Assembly (NCBI RefSeq): GCF_005406215.1
Contig: NZ_NXMA01000003.1
Location: 62,001 to 126,000 of the forward strand
Origin: Campylobacter aviculae
GTDB lineage: Bacteria > Campylobacterota > Campylobacteria > Campylobacterales > Campylobacteraceae
Reading direction: 5' to 3'
Length of the DNA: 64,000 nt
The notes under the pieces were generated by a model. The model saw nothing but the letters and a program-made list of their open reading frames with translations. It had not been told where the DNA came from and did not search any database. Position 1 is the stretch's first letter. Each line of letters opens with the position of its first letter. A program made the translations under genes and the position numbers. Shown here piece by piece: positions 18,388-28,658 of the stretch.

Positions 18388-19118
18388 TGATTCATTTTAA
18401 TCCCAGAAAAATCAATTAAGGCGTTATAATACTTATAATAATTACCTATCTCTTGAGTATTGAAATCAAAAAAATTACTCTTATAGCCACTTACACGAGA
18501 ATAAAAAGGAATTTGTACACTAGACGCTTTTTCAATAGGAAATTCATAAAGTTCATTGAAATTTTGACAATCAATAATTTTAGCCTTATTCTCTAAAGCA
18601 AAAATTAAAATTCCAACTGCATTATCTGCACAAAACTTTCTAAAATCGCTACGTTTTGGAGCTAAAATCGAAGTTCTAATCAATTGTGCTCCAAAAATAT
18701 CTATATGAGTAAAATAAATTTGAGGAAAATCTGACACCAAATCATTATAAGTTGTTTCATCCGGAGCAATAATCACCCCTCTATCATAAAGAAAATTTAA
18801 AACCACCTCATCACCACTTTTAGGCAAAACATTTGGCAAAGGCAAGGCATCTTGTTTTAAATCTGAAAAAACACTAAATTCTAATTTTGCAAGGCCATTT
18901 TCTTTAGCAATCACACTTGCTCTTGCAATAATACTTTTAGAGCTTTTAAATTGCTGTATAACGATACCACCTGAATTAATTTTAATTTCTGGACTATCTT
19001 TAATATAACCATAAACATCATCAACCTTCAAAAGATCAGCTCTAATAGGTTTTAAATCAAAACTTGCAGCAAATAAAGTAATACTTAATGTTAGAAAAAA
19101 TGCTATAAATTTAAGCAA
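18384..19118 (-). CDS. Exported PgbA-N-domain protein (plasminogen-binding-like)
   Basis: A 244-residue protein with a signal peptide (MLKFIAFFLTLSITLFAASF). It corresponds to the N-terminal domain of H. pylori PgbA, whose gene (HP0508) likewise adjoins glcD; the assignment leans on this conserved neighbourhood. PgbA binds host plasminogen through C-terminal lysines of a longer protein; this copy lacks that long tail, so plasminogen binding here is not implied. The repeated core function may be in the envelope. Confidence 0.72.
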   Translation of the reverse strand: MLKFIAFFLTLSITLFAASFDLKPIRADLLKVDDVYGYIKDSPEIKINSGGIVIQQFKSSKSIIARASVIAKENGLAKLEFSVFSDLKQDALPLPNVLPKSGDEVVLNFLYDRGVIIAPDETTYNDLVSDFPQIYFTHIDIFGAQLIRTSILAPKRSDFRKFCADNAVGILIFALENKAKIIDCQNFNELYEFPIEKASSVQIPFYSRVSGYKSNFFDFNTQEIGNYYKYYNALIDFSGIKMNQ

Positions 19119-19236
19119 ATTTTACTCCTTAAAAATTATTTTGCTAGAATTATATTCCTTTTTTGTTAAGCAATTGTAAGAAAAATAAAGTAAAATATAG
19201 CTTTTAAATTTAAAATCTTTTCAAATAAGGCTTTTT

Positions 19237-20397
19237 ATGAAAAAAATCTTGCTTTTATTTGCATTGGTTGTCCAAAGTTTTGCTACTTTAAGTGTTGAAG
19301 AATTAACTTGGGATAATGGAGATACCTTGCTTAAATTCTTACAACGAAATTCCATTCCAATGTCACTTTATTATGAACTTGATAAGGAAGATCAAGAACT
19401 TGCTTCTGATATAGCTTACAAAGTAAAATATCAAATTTTAAAAGATGAGAATAATAATATAGAACAAATTTTAATTCCTATCAGTGATGATTTACAAATT
19501 CATATTTACAAGGACAAAAATAAACAATACGTACTTACCTTTACTCCAATTTCTTATCAAAAAGATGAACGAATTTTACATCTAACAGTTAAAAATTCAG
19601 CCTATCAAGACGTCTATGAAGAAAGTGGTAGCAGTACTTTAGCTCGTGCTATGGTTCGTGCCTTTAAAGGAAGTATTAATTTTAGAAATATTCAAAAAGG
19701 AGATGAAATAACGCTTTATTACGAACAAAAACGTCGCATGGGAAGACTTTGGGGAGATATTACAATGAAGATGGCTACAGTAGAAATCAATAAAAATATC
19801 CAAGAAGTTTTCTCATATAATGATATTTTTTATGATCGAAACGGTAAAGAATTAGAAAATTTTTTACTCATAAAACCGGTTAATTATACAAGAATTTCCT
19901 CTCCGTTTAGTACCGCAAGATATCATCCTATACTTAAGAGATATCGTGCCCATCTTGGTATAGATTATGCTGCACCTACTGGAACACCTGTAAAAAGTGC
20001 AGGAAAAGGGACGATTATTTTTGTAGGCACAAAAGGAGGGTATGGAAATGTTATTCAAATCAAACATGAAGCAGGATATACAACTTTATATGCACATTTA
20101 AGTCGTTTTGCAAAAATCAAAAGCGGTCAAAGGGTTAATCAAGGACAAATTATTGCCTACGTAGGATCAACGGGAATGAGTACGGGTCCTCATTTGCATT
20201 TTGGGGTGTATCTAAATAATAAAGCCATTAATCCTGCCTCAGTAGTAAAAATCACCAAATCCCAATTAAAAGGCAAAGAAAAGGAAAAATTTAAACACGC
20301 TATAGCAAAATACGAAAAAATAGTAAAAGAAGCCCTAGAAACACATCAGCCAAATCCACCCAAAGAAGAAGAATTTGAAAATTATATAGAATTTTAA
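19237..20397 (+). CDS. M23 peptidoglycan endopeptidase/carboxypeptidase, Csd3 (HdpA)/Pgp3-like
   Basis: A periplasmic zinc peptidase that trims peptidoglycan peptides and relaxes crosslinks, needed for helical shape in relatives (Csd3 in H. pylori, Pgp3 in C. jejuni). It has 386 residues: a signal peptide (MKKILLLFALVVQSFATL), two Csd3-type N-terminal domains, and a LytM core with H-L-G-I-D (about 247-251) and GPHLHFG (about 326-332), which together supply the zinc ligands. The neighbours (PgbA-like, glcD) match the H. pylori HP0506-HP0509 locus, which supports the Csd3 assignment. Confidence 0.9.
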   Translation: MKKILLLFALVVQSFATLSVEELTWDNGDTLLKFLQRNSIPMSLYYELDKEDQELASDIAYKVKYQILKDENNNIEQILIPISDDLQIHIYKDKNKQYVLTFTPISYQKDERILHLTVKNSAYQDVYEESGSSTLARAMVRAFKGSINFRNIQKGDEITLYYEQKRRMGRLWGDITMKMATVEINKNIQEVFSYNDIFYDRNGKELENFLLIKPVNYTRISSPFSTARYHPILKRYRAHLGIDYAAPTGTPVKSAGKGTIIFVGTKGGYGNVIQIKHEAGYTTLYAHLSRFAKIKSGQRVNQGQIIAYVGSTGMSTGPHLHFGVYLNNKAINPASVVKITKSQLKGKEKEKFKHAIAKYEKIVKEALETHQPNPPKEEEFENYIEF

Positions 20398-20597
20398 TTA
20401 CTCAGCAATGCTTTATCTTTTACCTCGATTAAAGAATTTAAAAGAGCGATCAGCTCTTCTTTTTCTTTAGGCTCTATTTCATTAAAAACTGAATTAACAA
20501 GCTGATGAACTAAAATTTCATTACATAAATCCAAATCACCAAATTCTCTAGCCTTTTGAATGATCTTTAAAACCCTTAAATCTTTTTTTTCATACAT
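20394..20597 (-). CDS. Small conserved hypothetical protein
   Basis: A 67-residue, soluble, helix-forming protein rich in Glu, Lys and Leu, with no motif I recognise. It lies tail-to-tail with the M23 gene (4 bp overlap at the stops) and 4 bp downstream of pgeF in the same direction, so it is probably the end of the asmA-ribE-pgeF operon. A Cj1216c-type gene occupies this place in C. jejuni. Confidence 0.7.
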   Translation of the reverse strand: MYEKKDLRVLKIIQKAREFGDLDLCNEILVHQLVNSVFNEIEPKEKEELIALLNSLIEVKDKALLSN

Positions 20598-20601
20598 AAG
20601 A

Positions 20602-21282
20602 TTAACCTTTTAAATAAATTACACTGACAAAGCGTTTTTGTATTTTATCTCGACGATAAGAAAAAAAATTTTTATTCTCAAAACTGCAAATCTCGCAATC
20701 AACAATATTAACTATGCTTAAATTTTGAGCCTGAAATTTTACCAAACTCTTTAAATCAAGCTTGCTATCCAATAAAAAATCTTTAAAATTTTGCTTTGCA
20801 AAATCTAAAACATCACCGCTAATTTCATAATTTTTCCAACAAATACTTGGCATAATAAAAAGATGAAATTTGGTTTTATCCAAATTTGGATTTTCTAAAA
20901 TGATCTTATCTACACATTTTTTTAAAATATTTTCAAAACTTCCCTTTCTGCCAGAATGTAAAGCTGCTATAATACCATCTTCATGATACAATAATAAAGG
21001 TAAGCAATCAGCACTTAAAACACAAAGTGCAATATTTTTTTTCTTAGTAAACAAACCATCGCAAGTTAGATTTTTTAAATTTTTATCATAGTTTTGCACC
21101 AAATCAGAATGAATTTGATCCATAAAAACACATTCTAAAATACCCTCAAAACCTAAATGAGAAAATAAATTTTGCTTAAAAGAGTTGGCTCTAAAAATAT
21201 TATAATCTTGATCATAAGCACAAAAAATACTCACTTTTTCATTATCTAGTAAAGATAAGAAATTTTCTCTATTTCGTTCCAT
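20602..21282 (-). CDS. pgeF: PgeF/YfiH family (DUF152) laccase-domain protein
   Basis: A 226-residue member of the polyphenol oxidase/YfiH family. E. coli PgeF hydrolyses mis-incorporated UDP-MurNAc-L-Ser, protecting peptidoglycan synthesis; other members have purine nucleoside phosphorylase or copper oxidase activity. The characteristic metal-site segments are present: DQIHSD (about 52-57), SADCLP (about 92-97) and LHSGRKG (about 109-115). It overlaps ribE by 37 bp. Which activity applies here is not shown by sequence. Confidence 0.85.
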   Translation of the reverse strand: MERNRENFLSLLDNEKVSIFCAYDQDYNIFRANSFKQNLFSHLGFEGILECVFMDQIHSDLVQNYDKNLKNLTCDGLFTKKKNIALCVLSADCLPLLLYHEDGIIAALHSGRKGSFENILKKCVDKIILENPNLDKTKFHLFIMPSICWKNYEISGDVLDFAKQNFKDFLLDSKLDLKSLVKFQAQNLSIVNIVDCEICSFENKNFFSYRRDKIQKRFVSVIYLKG

Positions 21283-21860
21283 GACAATTCCTTATTTTTA
21301 ATACCTTGTAATTGTGCATAAATATACCTAGCAAGCAAATCAGTTTCGATATTAATTTTTCTACCTATTTTGTATTCCTTAAAAAGAGTTTCTCTAAAAG
21401 TAATAGGGATAATAGTCAATCTGATTTGATTTTCAAAAACCTCATTAACAGTTAAGCTCACTCCATCAATCCCTATACTACCTTTAGAAGCCACAAATTT
21501 CATCGCATCTTTGGGTAATGAGATAAAAAAATCTACTCCATTTTCATCTTTGTGAATTTTTTCAAGTATCCCAATAAAGTCAATATGTCCTTGCATTAAA
21601 TGCCCATCGATTCTATCTCCAAACCTTAAAGCCGGCTCTATATGGACATTTTCTTTTAAATTTTGCACCGCTATATGCAAACGACTTTCATGAGAAAGCT
21701 CAACCTCAAAACCATCATGATGAATTTTTGTTACACTTAAACAAGCTCCATTAACGGCTATACTATCTCCCAAACTAGGTTTATATTGCGCTTTTAATCT
21801 TAAAATATTATTGTGATAAGATACAACTTGTGCAATTTCTCTTATAAGACCGTTAAACAT
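21246..21860 (-). CDS. ribE: Riboflavin synthase
   Basis: Dismutates two 6,7-dimethyl-8-ribityllumazine to riboflavin, the last step of the pathway. The 204 residues form two tandem lumazine-binding domains: the first begins MFNGLIRE and contains GDSIAVNGACLSV, and the second begins near HLMQGHIDFIG and contains GSIGIDGVSLTVNEV. The 3' end overlaps pgeF by 37 bp; the ATG is 9 bp after the asmA-like stop, so the three genes form an operon. Confidence 0.95.
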   Translation of the reverse strand: MFNGLIREIAQVVSYHNNILRLKAQYKPSLGDSIAVNGACLSVTKIHHDGFEVELSHESRLHIAVQNLKENVHIEPALRFGDRIDGHLMQGHIDFIGILEKIHKDENGVDFFISLPKDAMKFVASKGSIGIDGVSLTVNEVFENQIRLTIIPITFRETLFKEYKIGRKINIETDLLARYIYAQLQGIKNKELSWNEIEKISYLY

Positions 21861-21869
21861 TAAATTTCC

Positions 21870-24413
21870 TTAAAATATCTTGTTTAATATCTTATTAATT
21901 GCTTTATCCACTTTTTTATTTTTGTCTGTATCTTTAGCATCATTATTCTTTACGCCAAATATATTTTTTACAGAATCAACCACACTGCTTGCATCTAATT
22001 TTATTTTAGGATTATCAGTCGTTCCTGTAATATTTCCTTTAAAATTAGCCTTGTCAATTTTGGCATTAAAAGGAAGATTTAAAGAGCCGCTTTTAGAATT
22101 AAGCTCTCCTGAATTTATAACAATACTAGCATTATCAGCCTGCATATTTAAATTCAGCTTTATATTTTCTTTATTGATCAGTGCTTTTGCATTTGCCGTA
22201 TGAAAAACTTCTTGAGTAAAATCTTTAAAAGTTAAAACTTTTAATGCGACAGTAATTGAATTTTGCTTAAGCTTTCCTTCTTTGATATCTAAATTAACCT
22301 CACCTTTCTCATTTAATATATCATAATTTGCTTTTACATTAGCCTTGCCTTGATAAACATCCATAACACCTATTCCTTGAGCTAAAGTATCCAAATCTAC
22401 ATTGTTTAAATCAGCATTAATAATATTATCTTTTAAAATTGCACTTAAAGTTCCATTAAATAAATTTTTACTCATGATATTAAAATTTAAAGTTTTATTG
22501 TAATTAATATCACCGCTAAAACTTGCCGATCCTTTAAGTTTTCTATCTAGTAAAAATCCTAATTTAGAAAAATCATTAATATCTAAAATAAAATTAGATT
22601 TTAAATTCATTTTATTGATATCAAAACTACCTTTTAAATGCGTAAGATTAGCTAAAGTAGAATTCAAAATATTATCAAATTGGGCAATATTATTTTTAAA
22701 AATTACATTAGAATTTAAATCGTAATTTGTATTGTTTGGAAATTTTTTATTTAAAACTTTACTCAAAATTGCAGAATTTAAAATACCTTTTGCATTTAAA
22801 TTTATATTTCCATTAAGATTTTTCAAATCAACACTATCTAAATGTCCTTTAGCATTAATAATTCCACCTGCATAATTTGGCATACCTACAATTACTAATA
22901 GTTTTGAAAGATCAAGCTTATTGATATCTAAATCCAATTTTTCGCCATTAGAATTTGCTTTTATAATTCCATTAGCAATATTTGCATCCGCGCTTAAGTT
23001 TTTTATCTGAGATCCTATAAGATGAGCTTTTGCGTTTAATTCTGCATTGCCTTGTAATTTTTGTCCTGCAATAGCGTTAAACTGAGACAAATCATCAATA
23101 AAAGAATTTAAATCTGTATTTAATTCTTTGTTTTTTAAATTGTAGGTTCCAGATAATTTTTTGATATTTAATAAATTAGAAGCTAAAATAGCATTGTAAG
23201 CAATATTGCTATTTTTAGCAGTTGCCTTTGCATTAAAACTAAAAGTTGTATTTGGGAGTTCTAAATTAGTAATTTTTTTAAGCTCATTGGTATTAACTTT
23301 AGCATTATTGATTTTTGCTTCAGCATTAAAATTTGCAAAATCAATCCCTGTGCTGTTTAAATTAGCATTCAAATTACCATTAATCAAACTACCATATCCA
23401 GCAATAGCTAGGATTTTTCCCAAATCTGCATTATTGATATTTGCAAGTAATTGATTATTTTTTAAACTAGCTTTTATTTCTCCGCCAAGTCCTATAACGT
23501 TAGCATTTAAGCTTTGCAAAGCATTGTTACTCAAGCTTAAATCTCCTATGGTTTGTAAATTACCGTTTAATTTTGTCTTTGTCAGTTTTTCAAGCTTAGC
23601 TAGACTAGGAATTTTCAAGTCAAAATCTGTAAAAAGAGTGTTACTAGATAAATTATATAAGGTTTTTTGAGTTTGCAAATTTAGATAATCGTTATAAATT
23701 TTACTTATAGCATAAATTTTATCTTCTTTTATATTGGCTAGAATTTGAGCTTTTAGATTAGAATTTTCAGGTAAGTCTAATCCGAATTCTTTTTTAATCA
23801 TGGCATAGTTTATATAACTATTATCAAGTTTTATTATAATACTCCCATCAGGTTTTAAATCTTTTGCACTGATTTTACTCGCTATATCTAAAGTTCCTTT
23901 TGCCAAATTTGATCGACCAAAAAGTCCTAATAATTCCGAAATTTGTATATCTTGAGCGCTTAAATTTAAAGCTATAGGAGAATAGTCATAAATACGAGAA
24001 TTTAATAAGATATTAGAACCAAACAAATACCCCTTACCATTAGCAATAAAATCACTTGCTTTTCCTTGAATTTTCCCTCCAAAGGCTAAATTTTCTTTTA
24101 AGTTTAAACCTAAATTTTGAGCATTATTTTTATCAAATTTAATAGCATAATCAAGATCAAATCCTAGCCTAAAAAGATTTAATTTTCCATATAAATCAAG
24201 ATCGATTAAATTTGCCAAGCTAAGTTGGAGATTGATGCTAGAGAAGCGTAAATCAAAACGTGTAATATTTACATCAAGTCCAGAACTTTCTTTAATCTTG
24301 TTTTGAGCTATATTGGCAACGATATTATTACCAAAACTTGTAAATAAAATTCCATATAGAATCATTATAAATACCGCAATTAAAATAAAAACTGCATAAA
24401 AAATTTTTTTCAT
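21870..24413 (-). CDS. AsmA/TamB-like envelope protein with repeated lipid-transport-type modules
   Basis: An 847-residue protein with an N-terminal membrane anchor (about 5-27) and a large periplasmic part. AsmA-like proteins form long hydrophobic grooves that carry phospholipids toward the outer membrane. Several copies of a roughly 110-150-residue module are visible, each with a core like LxxVDLxxLLxxxG followed by GxLxAxxxIxxxDL and an NxxINxxxL stretch, e.g. near residues 145-200, 325-385, 480-540 and 650-710. The C-terminal 30 residues are Lys/Asp-rich. The AsmA name is a family-level call. Confidence 0.8.
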   Translation of the reverse strand: MKKIFYAVFILIAVFIMILYGILFTSFGNNIVANIAQNKIKESSGLDVNITRFDLRFSSINLQLSLANLIDLDLYGKLNLFRLGFDLDYAIKFDKNNAQNLGLNLKENLAFGGKIQGKASDFIANGKGYLFGSNILLNSRIYDYSPIALNLSAQDIQISELLGLFGRSNLAKGTLDIASKISAKDLKPDGSIIIKLDNSYINYAMIKKEFGLDLPENSNLKAQILANIKEDKIYAISKIYNDYLNLQTQKTLYNLSSNTLFTDFDLKIPSLAKLEKLTKTKLNGNLQTIGDLSLSNNALQSLNANVIGLGGEIKASLKNNQLLANINNADLGKILAIAGYGSLINGNLNANLNSTGIDFANFNAEAKINNAKVNTNELKKITNLELPNTTFSFNAKATAKNSNIAYNAILASNLLNIKKLSGTYNLKNKELNTDLNSFIDDLSQFNAIAGQKLQGNAELNAKAHLIGSQIKNLSADANIANGIIKANSNGEKLDLDINKLDLSKLLVIVGMPNYAGGIINAKGHLDSVDLKNLNGNINLNAKGILNSAILSKVLNKKFPNNTNYDLNSNVIFKNNIAQFDNILNSTLANLTHLKGSFDINKMNLKSNFILDINDFSKLGFLLDRKLKGSASFSGDINYNKTLNFNIMSKNLFNGTLSAILKDNIINADLNNVDLDTLAQGIGVMDVYQGKANVKANYDILNEKGEVNLDIKEGKLKQNSITVALKVLTFKDFTQEVFHTANAKALINKENIKLNLNMQADNASIVINSGELNSKSGSLNLPFNAKIDKANFKGNITGTTDNPKIKLDASSVVDSVKNIFGVKNNDAKDTDKNKKVDKAINKILNKIF

Positions 24414-24493
24414 TGTTTTATCCTTAATATGTTTTTTATAAAAAAACTTTAGTTTATTTAACTAAAGTTATATAAATATTTTTACTAAAAGTA

Positions 24494-24522
24494 TTGACAA
24501 AATTCATTTTTTATTGTATAGT
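24494..24522 (+). promoter_or_regulatory. Promoter of groESL (-35 TTGACA, -10 TATAGT)
   Basis: TTGACA (24494-24499) and TATAGT (24517-24522) are separated by 17 bp, an unusually canonical sigma70 promoter for this genus. Transcription should start near 24529, inside the CIRCE operator. Confidence 0.8.
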
Positions 24523-24523
24523 T

Positions 24524-24550
24524 TTATCACTCAAAATTAAAGAGTGCTAA
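24524..24550 (+). promoter_or_regulatory. CIRCE operator (HrcA binding site)
   Basis: TTATCACTC, 9-nt spacer, GAGTGCTAA. The right arm matches the CIRCE consensus fully and the left arm has one mismatch (T for G). It begins one base after the -10 box and overlaps the predicted start site, so bound HrcA would block transcription of groESL. Confidence 0.9.
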
Positions 24551-24575
24551 AAATTATTTTTTAAGGATGGACAAA

Positions 24576-24836
24576 ATGAATTTTCAACCTTTAGGAAAAC
24601 GTGTTTTAGTTAAACGCGTAGAAGAAACTAAAACAACATCTTCAGGTATAATTATACCAGATAATGCTAAAGAAAAACCATTGATGGGTGAAGTAATTGC
24701 AGTAAGTAAAGAAATAAATGATATATCAAATGGTGATAAAATTATGTTTGCTAAATATGGTGGAACTGAAATCAAACTTGAAAATGATGAATATTTAGTA
24801 CTAAACGTAGATGATATTTTAGGAATTTTAAAATAA
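24576..24836 (+). CDS. groES: Co-chaperonin GroES
   Basis: GroES caps the GroEL barrel and closes the folding chamber. With the ATG at 24576 it has the usual 86 residues ([14 protein letters not shown] start; mobile loop [18 protein letters not shown] at about 19-36; C-terminal VDDILGILK). An in-frame ATG three codons earlier overlaps the AAGGATGG ribosome binding site, so the second ATG is the better start. Confidence 0.97.
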   Translation: MNFQPLGKRVLVKRVEETKTTSSGIIIPDNAKEKPLMGEVIAVSKEINDISNGDKIMFAKYGGTEIKLENDEYLVLNVDDILGILK

Positions 24837-24850
24837 TTTATAAGGAGTAA

Positions 24851-26491
<1,641 letters not shown>

Positions 26492-26505
26492 TTTCCGCCT
26501 AAGCT

Positions 26506-26535
26506 AAAATCAAGTCAGCTTTCTGGCTTGATTTT
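26506..26535. terminator. Bidirectional terminator between groEL and dccS
   Basis: 13-bp stem (left arm 26506-26518, right arm 26523-26535, one G-U pair, 4-nt loop) with A-rich left and T-rich right flanks built into the arms. It lies 14 bp after groEL and touches the dccS stop codon, so it serves both genes. Confidence 0.8.
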
Positions 26536-27725
26536 CACCAACTTAATTTAAAAACACTCCCTTCATTCTCTATGGATTCACAAACAATCTTTATATTATT
26601 ATCATGACAAACTTTTTTTACCAAAGAAAGACCAATACCAAATCCTCCTTGATCTTTGTTAAATCTTGCATAGCGATCGAAAATAAATTTCAAATTCTCT
26701 TTTGAAATGCCACAACCTGTATCGGCAATACTTAAAAAATTGTCTTTTAGTTCTATAAAAATAGTTCCATTTTTTTTATTGTATTTGATTGCATTACTTA
26801 AAAGATTATCTAAGAGTTTTGAAATTTGATTTTTAGCAGCAAAAATATTTGCTTGACTTAATTGAAGATTCAAATTGATTTTTTTTTGCTCAAAAAATAA
26901 TTTAAAATATTCTATTCTTTCTTCAAGTAGAATTTTTAAGTCAAATTCTTGTTTTTCACTTTCTAAAGTACTTGGAAAATTATAAAAAACCAAATCAGAA
27001 TACACTTGAGATAAACTTTTCGCTGCTAGTTTAATTCTCTTAAATTTGAGATTATAATCTAAATTTTGTTGTTCAAGCTGTTCTATACTCATTAAAATAA
27101 CACTTAAAGGGGTATTTAACTCGTGTGTAGAATCTTTTATAAATCTATTTAAAACGTTTATTCTTTCTTCTAAAGGTTTTAAGGCAATTTTTACCAATAA
27201 ATAAGCTATTAAACCTAATACAAAAAAAGCCATAAAAGCGAAACTAAAAACTTTTATTCTGATCCAAAAAAGCTCCTCACTAACATCTTCTCCTTGAATT
27301 AAAATTTTTAAGCCATCTTTTTCATCTAAATTTTCTTCTTTTGTATATTGTAAAAAAAATAAATCTGTGCTCATTGGAGCAATTAAAAATACTTTACCTT
27401 GATAAATTCCTTTACCCATAAACATAATATTTGCTTTCCTAAAATTAAAATCCAAATTATCAAAAATGGTTTGATTATTATCAAAAATAGCAAAATTAAG
27501 TCTTGAACTTTCTGCAATATTTTTAGCACTTATATTCATAGGGGTAAAACGAGAATTGATAATATTTATAACAATATTTCTATGAATTTCTCTTAAAGAT
27601 CCGCTTTTTAAAATCACTAATTCTTCATATAATTTTTGATACCAAATGATAAAAAAGAAAGCTAGAAAAAAACCTGTAGTGGTAAGATAAAGCAGTAAAA
27701 TTTGCCTTATGACCTTTTTACTCAT
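26535..27725 (-). CDS. dccS: Sensor histidine kinase DccS
   Basis: Membrane sensor of the DccRS two-component system, which C. jejuni needs for full colonisation. The 396 residues have two membrane helices (about 9-28 and 154-177) around a periplasmic sensor, the H-box STHELNTPLSVIL (about 200-212), N-box LLSNAIKYN and the ATP lid DTGCGIS...GFGIGLSLV. It overlaps dccR by 8 bp. The activating signal is not known from sequence. Confidence 0.9.
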   Translation of the reverse strand: MSKKVIRQILLLYLTTTGFFLAFFFIIWYQKLYEELVILKSGSLREIHRNIVINIINSRFTPMNISAKNIAESSRLNFAIFDNNQTIFDNLDFNFRKANIMFMGKGIYQGKVFLIAPMSTDLFFLQYTKEENLDEKDGLKILIQGEDVSEELFWIRIKVFSFAFMAFFVLGLIAYLLVKIALKPLEERINVLNRFIKDSTHELNTPLSVILMSIEQLEQQNLDYNLKFKRIKLAAKSLSQVYSDLVFYNFPSTLESEKQEFDLKILLEERIEYFKLFFEQKKINLNLQLSQANIFAAKNQISKLLDNLLSNAIKYNKKNGTIFIELKDNFLSIADTGCGISKENLKFIFDRYARFNKDQGGFGIGLSLVKKVCHDNNIKIVCESIENEGSVFKLSW

Positions 27726-28383
27726 AACGATAGCCTCTACCTCTTTGATTAATGATTTTTTCCTTACCTAGTAATTTTCTTAAATTTTTAACATAAGCTC
27801 TCAAACTAAGCTCACTTGGCTCTTCGCCATACTCCCAAAGCTCTTCAAAAATCTGTTCCGAGCTTAAAAAATTGTTTTTATTTTTTAATAGTAAAGATAA
27901 TAATTTAATTTCTTTACCTGGCAAAGATAAAGCTTTATCAAAATGATAAAGAATTTGGGATGTAAAACTGAATTTAAAACCATTTCCTAAATCTTCATAA
28001 TCTTCATTTTTGTGAGAAAATGCTCTTTTAAGTAAAGACTGAATACGTATAGAAAGTTCTGCAAGCTCAAAAGGTTTTTTTATATAATCATCACAACCTG
28101 ACTCAAAACCCTCTTTTAAATCATCGACTGTATTTAAAGAAGTCATAAAAATAGCCGGGGTTTGTTTTCCACATTCTCTTAACTCTTTTAATAAAGAAAA
28201 ACCATCTCCTAGCGGGACTTTAACATCTAAAATCCATAAATCAAAATGTTTTTCATAGGCTAATTCTAAAGCTTCTTGTGCATTACTACAAACATAAACT
28301 TTGTATCCTTGATCTATTAAATACTCTTCTATAATTTCGCTTAAGCTTAAATCATCTTCTAAAAGTAAAATTTTCGCTGCCAT
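27718..28383 (-). CDS. dccR: Response regulator DccR
   Basis: OmpR/PhoB-type regulator of 221 residues: receiver domain with acidic pocket LLLEDD, phospho-acceptor Asp in WILDVKVP (about residue 53) and conserved KKPF lysine, then a winged-helix DNA-binding domain ending RGRGYRYE. The start is the ATG at 28383, behind CAAGGAAA; a TTG just upstream reads in frame but is not needed. The promoter likely uses TACAAT about 40 bp upstream. Confidence 0.92.
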   Translation of the reverse strand: MAAKILLLEDDLSLSEIIEEYLIDQGYKVYVCSNAQEALELAYEKHFDLWILDVKVPLGDGFSLLKELRECGKQTPAIFMTSLNTVDDLKEGFESGCDDYIKKPFELAELSIRIQSLLKRAFSHKNEDYEDLGNGFKFSFTSQILYHFDKALSLPGKEIKLLSLLLKNKNNFLSSEQIFEELWEYGEEPSELSLRAYVKNLRKLLGKEKIINQRGRGYRYE

Positions 28384-28513
28384 CAATTTTCCTTGAGATA
28401 TTTCTTAGCGTGATTGTATCAAAATATAGAAAACTAAGCTATAAAACTCATTTACAAAAAGACTAATAATTTTGATTATTTTTAAAAGAATAGTAGAATA
28501 AATCTAAGCTAAA

Positions 28514-28588
28514 TGGCTCCGGATGTAGGATTCGAACCTACGACCAATCGGTTAACAGCCGACTACTCTACCGCTGAGCTAATCCGGA
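28514..28588 (-). tRNA. tRNA-Asn (GTT)
   Basis: Read on the minus strand, TCCGGATTAGCTCAGC opens the molecule; the anticodon loop is CTGTTAACC (anticodon GTT), the T loop is GGTTCGAATCC, and the acceptor stem closes with ATCCGGA, discriminator G and encoded CCA. All four arms fold. It lies alone between dccR and cprS. Confidence 0.97.
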
Positions 28589-28606
28589 ATAAAATTTAAA
28601 AATGCA

Positions 28607-28635
28607 ATTATATTTAAAATTGATATTTTTGTCAA
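28607..28635 (-). promoter_or_regulatory. Promoter of tRNA-Asn
   Basis: On the minus strand TTGACA (28630-28635) and TATAAT (28607-28612) are 17 bp apart, both perfect consensus; start predicted near 28600, about 12 nt before the mature 5' end. Confidence 0.85.
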
Positions 28636-28658
28636 GATTTTTTCTAAAAAATTTAGAA

